From Pseudomonas nabeulensis (GTDB taxonomy: Bacteria; Pseudomonadota; Gammaproteobacteria; Pseudomonadales; Pseudomonadaceae): DNA of 64,000 nt. Both the position numbers and the translations under genes were made by a program. The notes under the pieces are model-generated. The model had not been told where the DNA came from. It saw only the letters and a program-made list of their open reading frames with translations, and did not search any database. Positions 62,300-64,000 of this stretch are shown one piece after another. Each line of letters begins with the position of its first letter. Position 1 is the stretch's first letter. Where the stretch lies: assembly GCF_004682045.1 (NCBI RefSeq), contig NZ_QUZT01000022.1, forward strand, positions 21,176 to 85,175, in the 5' to 3' direction.

Positions 62300-63228
62300 C
62301 GCGGTTTGACCACCACCAGCAGATCGGTGAAGTACTCCACCTGGATCGGCAGGTTATCCGCCAATGTCGACAGTGCCGCAGTGGTGTCATCGAGCTTGAA
62401 CACCCCGGACACCCGCAGGTTTTGCAGGGCTTGGGAATCAAAACGCACCAGGCCGTGGCGGTAGCTGGCCAAGGTTTGCAAGACCTCACCCAAGGGCTGG
62501 TCGTTGACCTTGAGCAGGCCACGGGTCCACGCATCCGGGTCGCTGTTGCCGATGGCTTGGGGTGCTTGGGCGTGGCCGTGGTCGAGGACCGCCCGCTGGC
62601 CGGCGCTGACCTTGACCCCGTCGTCGGCGTCGCCTTTGACTGCCACGCTGGATTCGATCACCGTCACCAGCGTGGTGCCGTCCTCGGCGCGCTTGACCAG
62701 GTAACGCGTACCCAGCGCGGTGGCCGTGCCCTGGTTGGTGCGCACCACGAACGGTCGCTGTGGGTCCTTGGCTACCTCCACCCAAACCTCACCTTGCAGC
62801 AGTTCGATCATCCGTTGGTGGCCGTCGAATTTCACGTCCACCGCCGAATTGCTGTTGAGCTGCAATTGGCTGCCGTCTTCGAGGGCGATCTGACGGCGTT
62901 CGCCGATGCTGGTGCGTTGATCGGCCATCCACACGGGCAAGTGATCCAGGCTGAACCAGCCGCAGAACAACACCCCCAGCAGCCCCGCCACGTGCACACC
63001 CCGTGGGCGACGCGGGGTAAACGCACGGTCAAGGGCGATGCGCGCAGGTTTGGCCGGCAAGGTGTCGAGGCTGCCCCACAGGCCGCGCATGCGTTCGATG
63101 GCGAGGGCATGGCGCGGGTCGGCCTGGCACCAGGTGTTGAAGGCCTGGCGGTCGGCCTCGGTGACGTCTTCGTCGTGCAGGCGTGTCAGCCAATTCGCGG
63201 CTTGCTGGATGATCTGTTCGGCGTTCAT
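62296..63228 (-). CDS. FecR-family anti-sigma/transducer protein
   Basis: The 310-residue protein has a cytoplasmic DUF4880-type N-terminus (QAANWLTRLHDEDVTEADRQAFNTWCQADP), one membrane segment (GVHVAGLLGVLFCGWFSLDH, about residues 76-95) and the periplasmic FecR domain (GERRQIALEDGSQLQLNSNSAVDV). It binds the ECF sigma factor encoded just upstream and relays a signal from a TonB-dependent receptor. It starts with ATGA overlap to the sigma gene. The receptor gene is not in the window. Confidence 0.92.
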   Translation of the reverse strand: MNAEQIIQQAANWLTRLHDEDVTEADRQAFNTWCQADPRHALAIERMRGLWGSLDTLPAKPARIALDRAFTPRRPRGVHVAGLLGVLFCGWFSLDHLPVWMADQRTSIGERRQIALEDGSQLQLNSNSAVDVKFDGHQRMIELLQGEVWVEVAKDPQRPFVVRTNQGTATALGTRYLVKRAEDGTTLVTVIESSVAVKGDADDGVKVSAGQRAVLDHGHAQAPQAIGNSDPDAWTRGLLKVNDQPLGEVLQTLASYRHGLVRFDSQALQNLRVSGVFKLDDTTAALSTLADNLPIQVEYFTDLLVVVKPR

Positions 63229-63767
63229 GTCAACGGGTCGGCGCCGTGCAGGCTGTGGTAGCAGTGCACCAGGGCGCTGGAGATGTAGTTTTTGACGGTG
63301 CTGGAAGACACCTCCAGGCGCGTGGCGATTTCGCTGTAGGTCAGCCCGTCCAAGCGGCTCAGCAGGAAGGCTTCACGGGCCTTGGCGGGCAAGCCGGCGA
63401 GCATTTCGGCGATGCGTTCCAGAGCTTGCAGTGCCACGTGGATGGCCGCCGGATCGGGCATGCCGGCGTCTTGGCACTGGATCATCAGGGCTTCCATGTA
63501 GGCCTTTTCGATACGTCGGCGCCGGGCGCCATCGATCAATAACCGCCCGGCCGTGGTGGCCAGGAATGCCCGGGGTTCCTTGATGTTTTGCGGTTCGGCC
63601 AGTAGCAGAACACGAATGAACGCATCGTGGGCCAGGTCGGCGGCATGTTGTGAACAGCCGAGTTTTTTGCGCAGCCAACCGTGCAACCAGCCGTGGTGTT
63701 CGCTGTACATTGCCGTGAGGGTCTGCTGGCGGGTTGAGTCGCCCAGCGTGGCCGGAATGTCGTGCAT
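63225..63767 (-). CDS. FecI-type ECF sigma factor
   Basis: The 180-residue sigma factor has region 2 (MYSEHHGWLHGWLRKKLGCSQHAADLAHDAFIRVLL) and region 4 (LPAKAREAFLLSRLDGLTYSEIATRLEVSSSTVKNYISSAL), the iron-starvation group. The ATG at 63767 is preferred over a TTG two codons earlier; no good ribosome site is visible. Together with the FecR-like protein it should switch on a siderophore receptor gene. The AT-rich bases upstream could hold a Fur site, but I cannot show one. Confidence 0.92.
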   Translation of the reverse strand: MHDIPATLGDSTRQQTLTAMYSEHHGWLHGWLRKKLGCSQHAADLAHDAFIRVLLLAEPQNIKEPRAFLATTAGRLLIDGARRRRIEKAYMEALMIQCQDAGMPDPAAIHVALQALERIAEMLAGLPAKAREAFLLSRLDGLTYSEIATRLEVSSSTVKNYISSALVHCYHSLHGADPLT

Positions 63768-63864
63768 GCGCAAAAGTATCTCAAATGGGAAATATTACCA
63801 ATTGCGCGAACAATGCCAGTAAAACGGTGAGGGGGCAAGGATCTCAGAGTCGATACAAAGCAAC

Positions 63865-64000
63865 TGTGGGAGGGGGCAAGCCCTAAACAGCAGATGAGCG
63901 GCTTTCTGTAGTGAGCGGGCTTGCCCCGCGCTGGGGGGCGAAGCCGCCCTAAACCCTGGTACCGCAGTGCTTCAGACAGACCGGGTGGATGGATTTGGGG
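63865..64000. repeat. Nested REP composite, cut by the window end
   Basis: It starts with the outer arm TGTGGGAGGGGGCAAGCCCTA, then AACAGCAGATGAGCGGCTTT, and enters a GTAGTGAGCGGGC REPIN core at 63906. It is an inverted relative of the 45.0-kb composite with the TAATGCCAGTCAGTTAAG part missing. Confidence 0.8.

Noticed and set aside
63768..63830. Fur box upstream of the FecI-type sigma gene
   Set aside because: The region is AT-rich and partly symmetric, but I could not align it to the 19-bp Fur consensus well enough.

Overview
The window looks like chromosomal DNA from a member of the Pseudomonas fluorescens group. The evidence is the high GC content with GC-rich third codon positions, the many Pseudomonas-type REP/REPIN palindromes between genes, and a gene content rich in nutrient transporters with matched regulators. 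No rRNA, tRNA, CRISPR array, insertion sequence or prophage gene was seen.

Layout. 0.2-5.7 kb (minus strand): a LacI regulator, a complete ABC importer and a GpdQ-type phosphodiesterase in one tightly packed operon. 6.0-8.4 kb: the two enzymes of the carboxy(nor)spermidine polyamine route. 8.4-13.5 kb: a clearly AT-richer stretch with a decayed gene and a compact four-gene cluster (threonine-dehydrogenase-like enzyme, FemAB/GNAT-like acyltransferase, FAD-linked oxidase, methyltransferase), which looks acquired and biosynthetic. 13.7-18.1 kb: an IclR regulator divergent from a polar amino-acid-type ABC importer plus an FAD amine oxidase. 18.4-21.1 kb: a DUF6124-type gene behind a structured leader, a glutaminase, and an AT-rich orphan gene. 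21.2-25.1 kb: sulfonate/nitrate-type ABC genes with two binding proteins in divergent orientation. 25.4-29.1 kb: a GlxA-type AraC regulator, a MscS channel with a cyclic-nucleotide-binding domain, and a LysR regulator. 29.3-33.3 kb: a sensor kinase, a FixJ-type regulator, a lone receiver and an NDH-2-like flavoprotein, linked by a repeated operator-like sequence. 33.6-37.2 kb: a SotB-like MFS exporter, a small fimbrial-domain protein, and a bile-acid-symporter-like carrier divergent from an AraC regulator. 37.4-44.9 kb: AtcB/AtcC-like hydrolases with a branched-chain-type ABC importer and a divergent LysR. 45.2-50.6 kb: an orphan binding protein, a small unknown gene, and a four-gene redox operon divergent from an AraC regulator. 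51.0-54.2 kb: a compact RiPP-like cluster (43-residue acidic peptide, YcaO, methyltransferase, S33 peptidase). 54.2-62.3 kb: a glycerol-type GlpSTPQUV ABC system divergent from an AcoR-like sigma-54 activator. 62.3-63.8 kb: a FecI/FecR pair.

How the genes work together. Most of the window follows one pattern: a regulator divergent from or next to an importer, often followed by a catabolic enzyme acting on the imported compound (phosphodiesterase, FAD oxidase, ATC hydrolases). Two regions depart from it and are the best candidates for new biology. One is the YcaO cluster at 51.0-54.2 kb, whose precursor is a Cys-free peptide that ends in an acidic segment with no evident C-terminal core. The other is the AT-rich four-gene cluster at 9.3-13.5 kb, whose dehydrogenase has lost all four structural-zinc cysteines. 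Candidate regulatory elements are a CTATAC-N4-GTATAG operator repeated before three transcription units, a two-state leader RNA before the DUF6124 gene, a GG-N10-GC sigma-54 promoter with three upstream GAAC/GTTC palindromes before glpS, and nested REP elements, one of which has become the C-terminus of a LysR protein.
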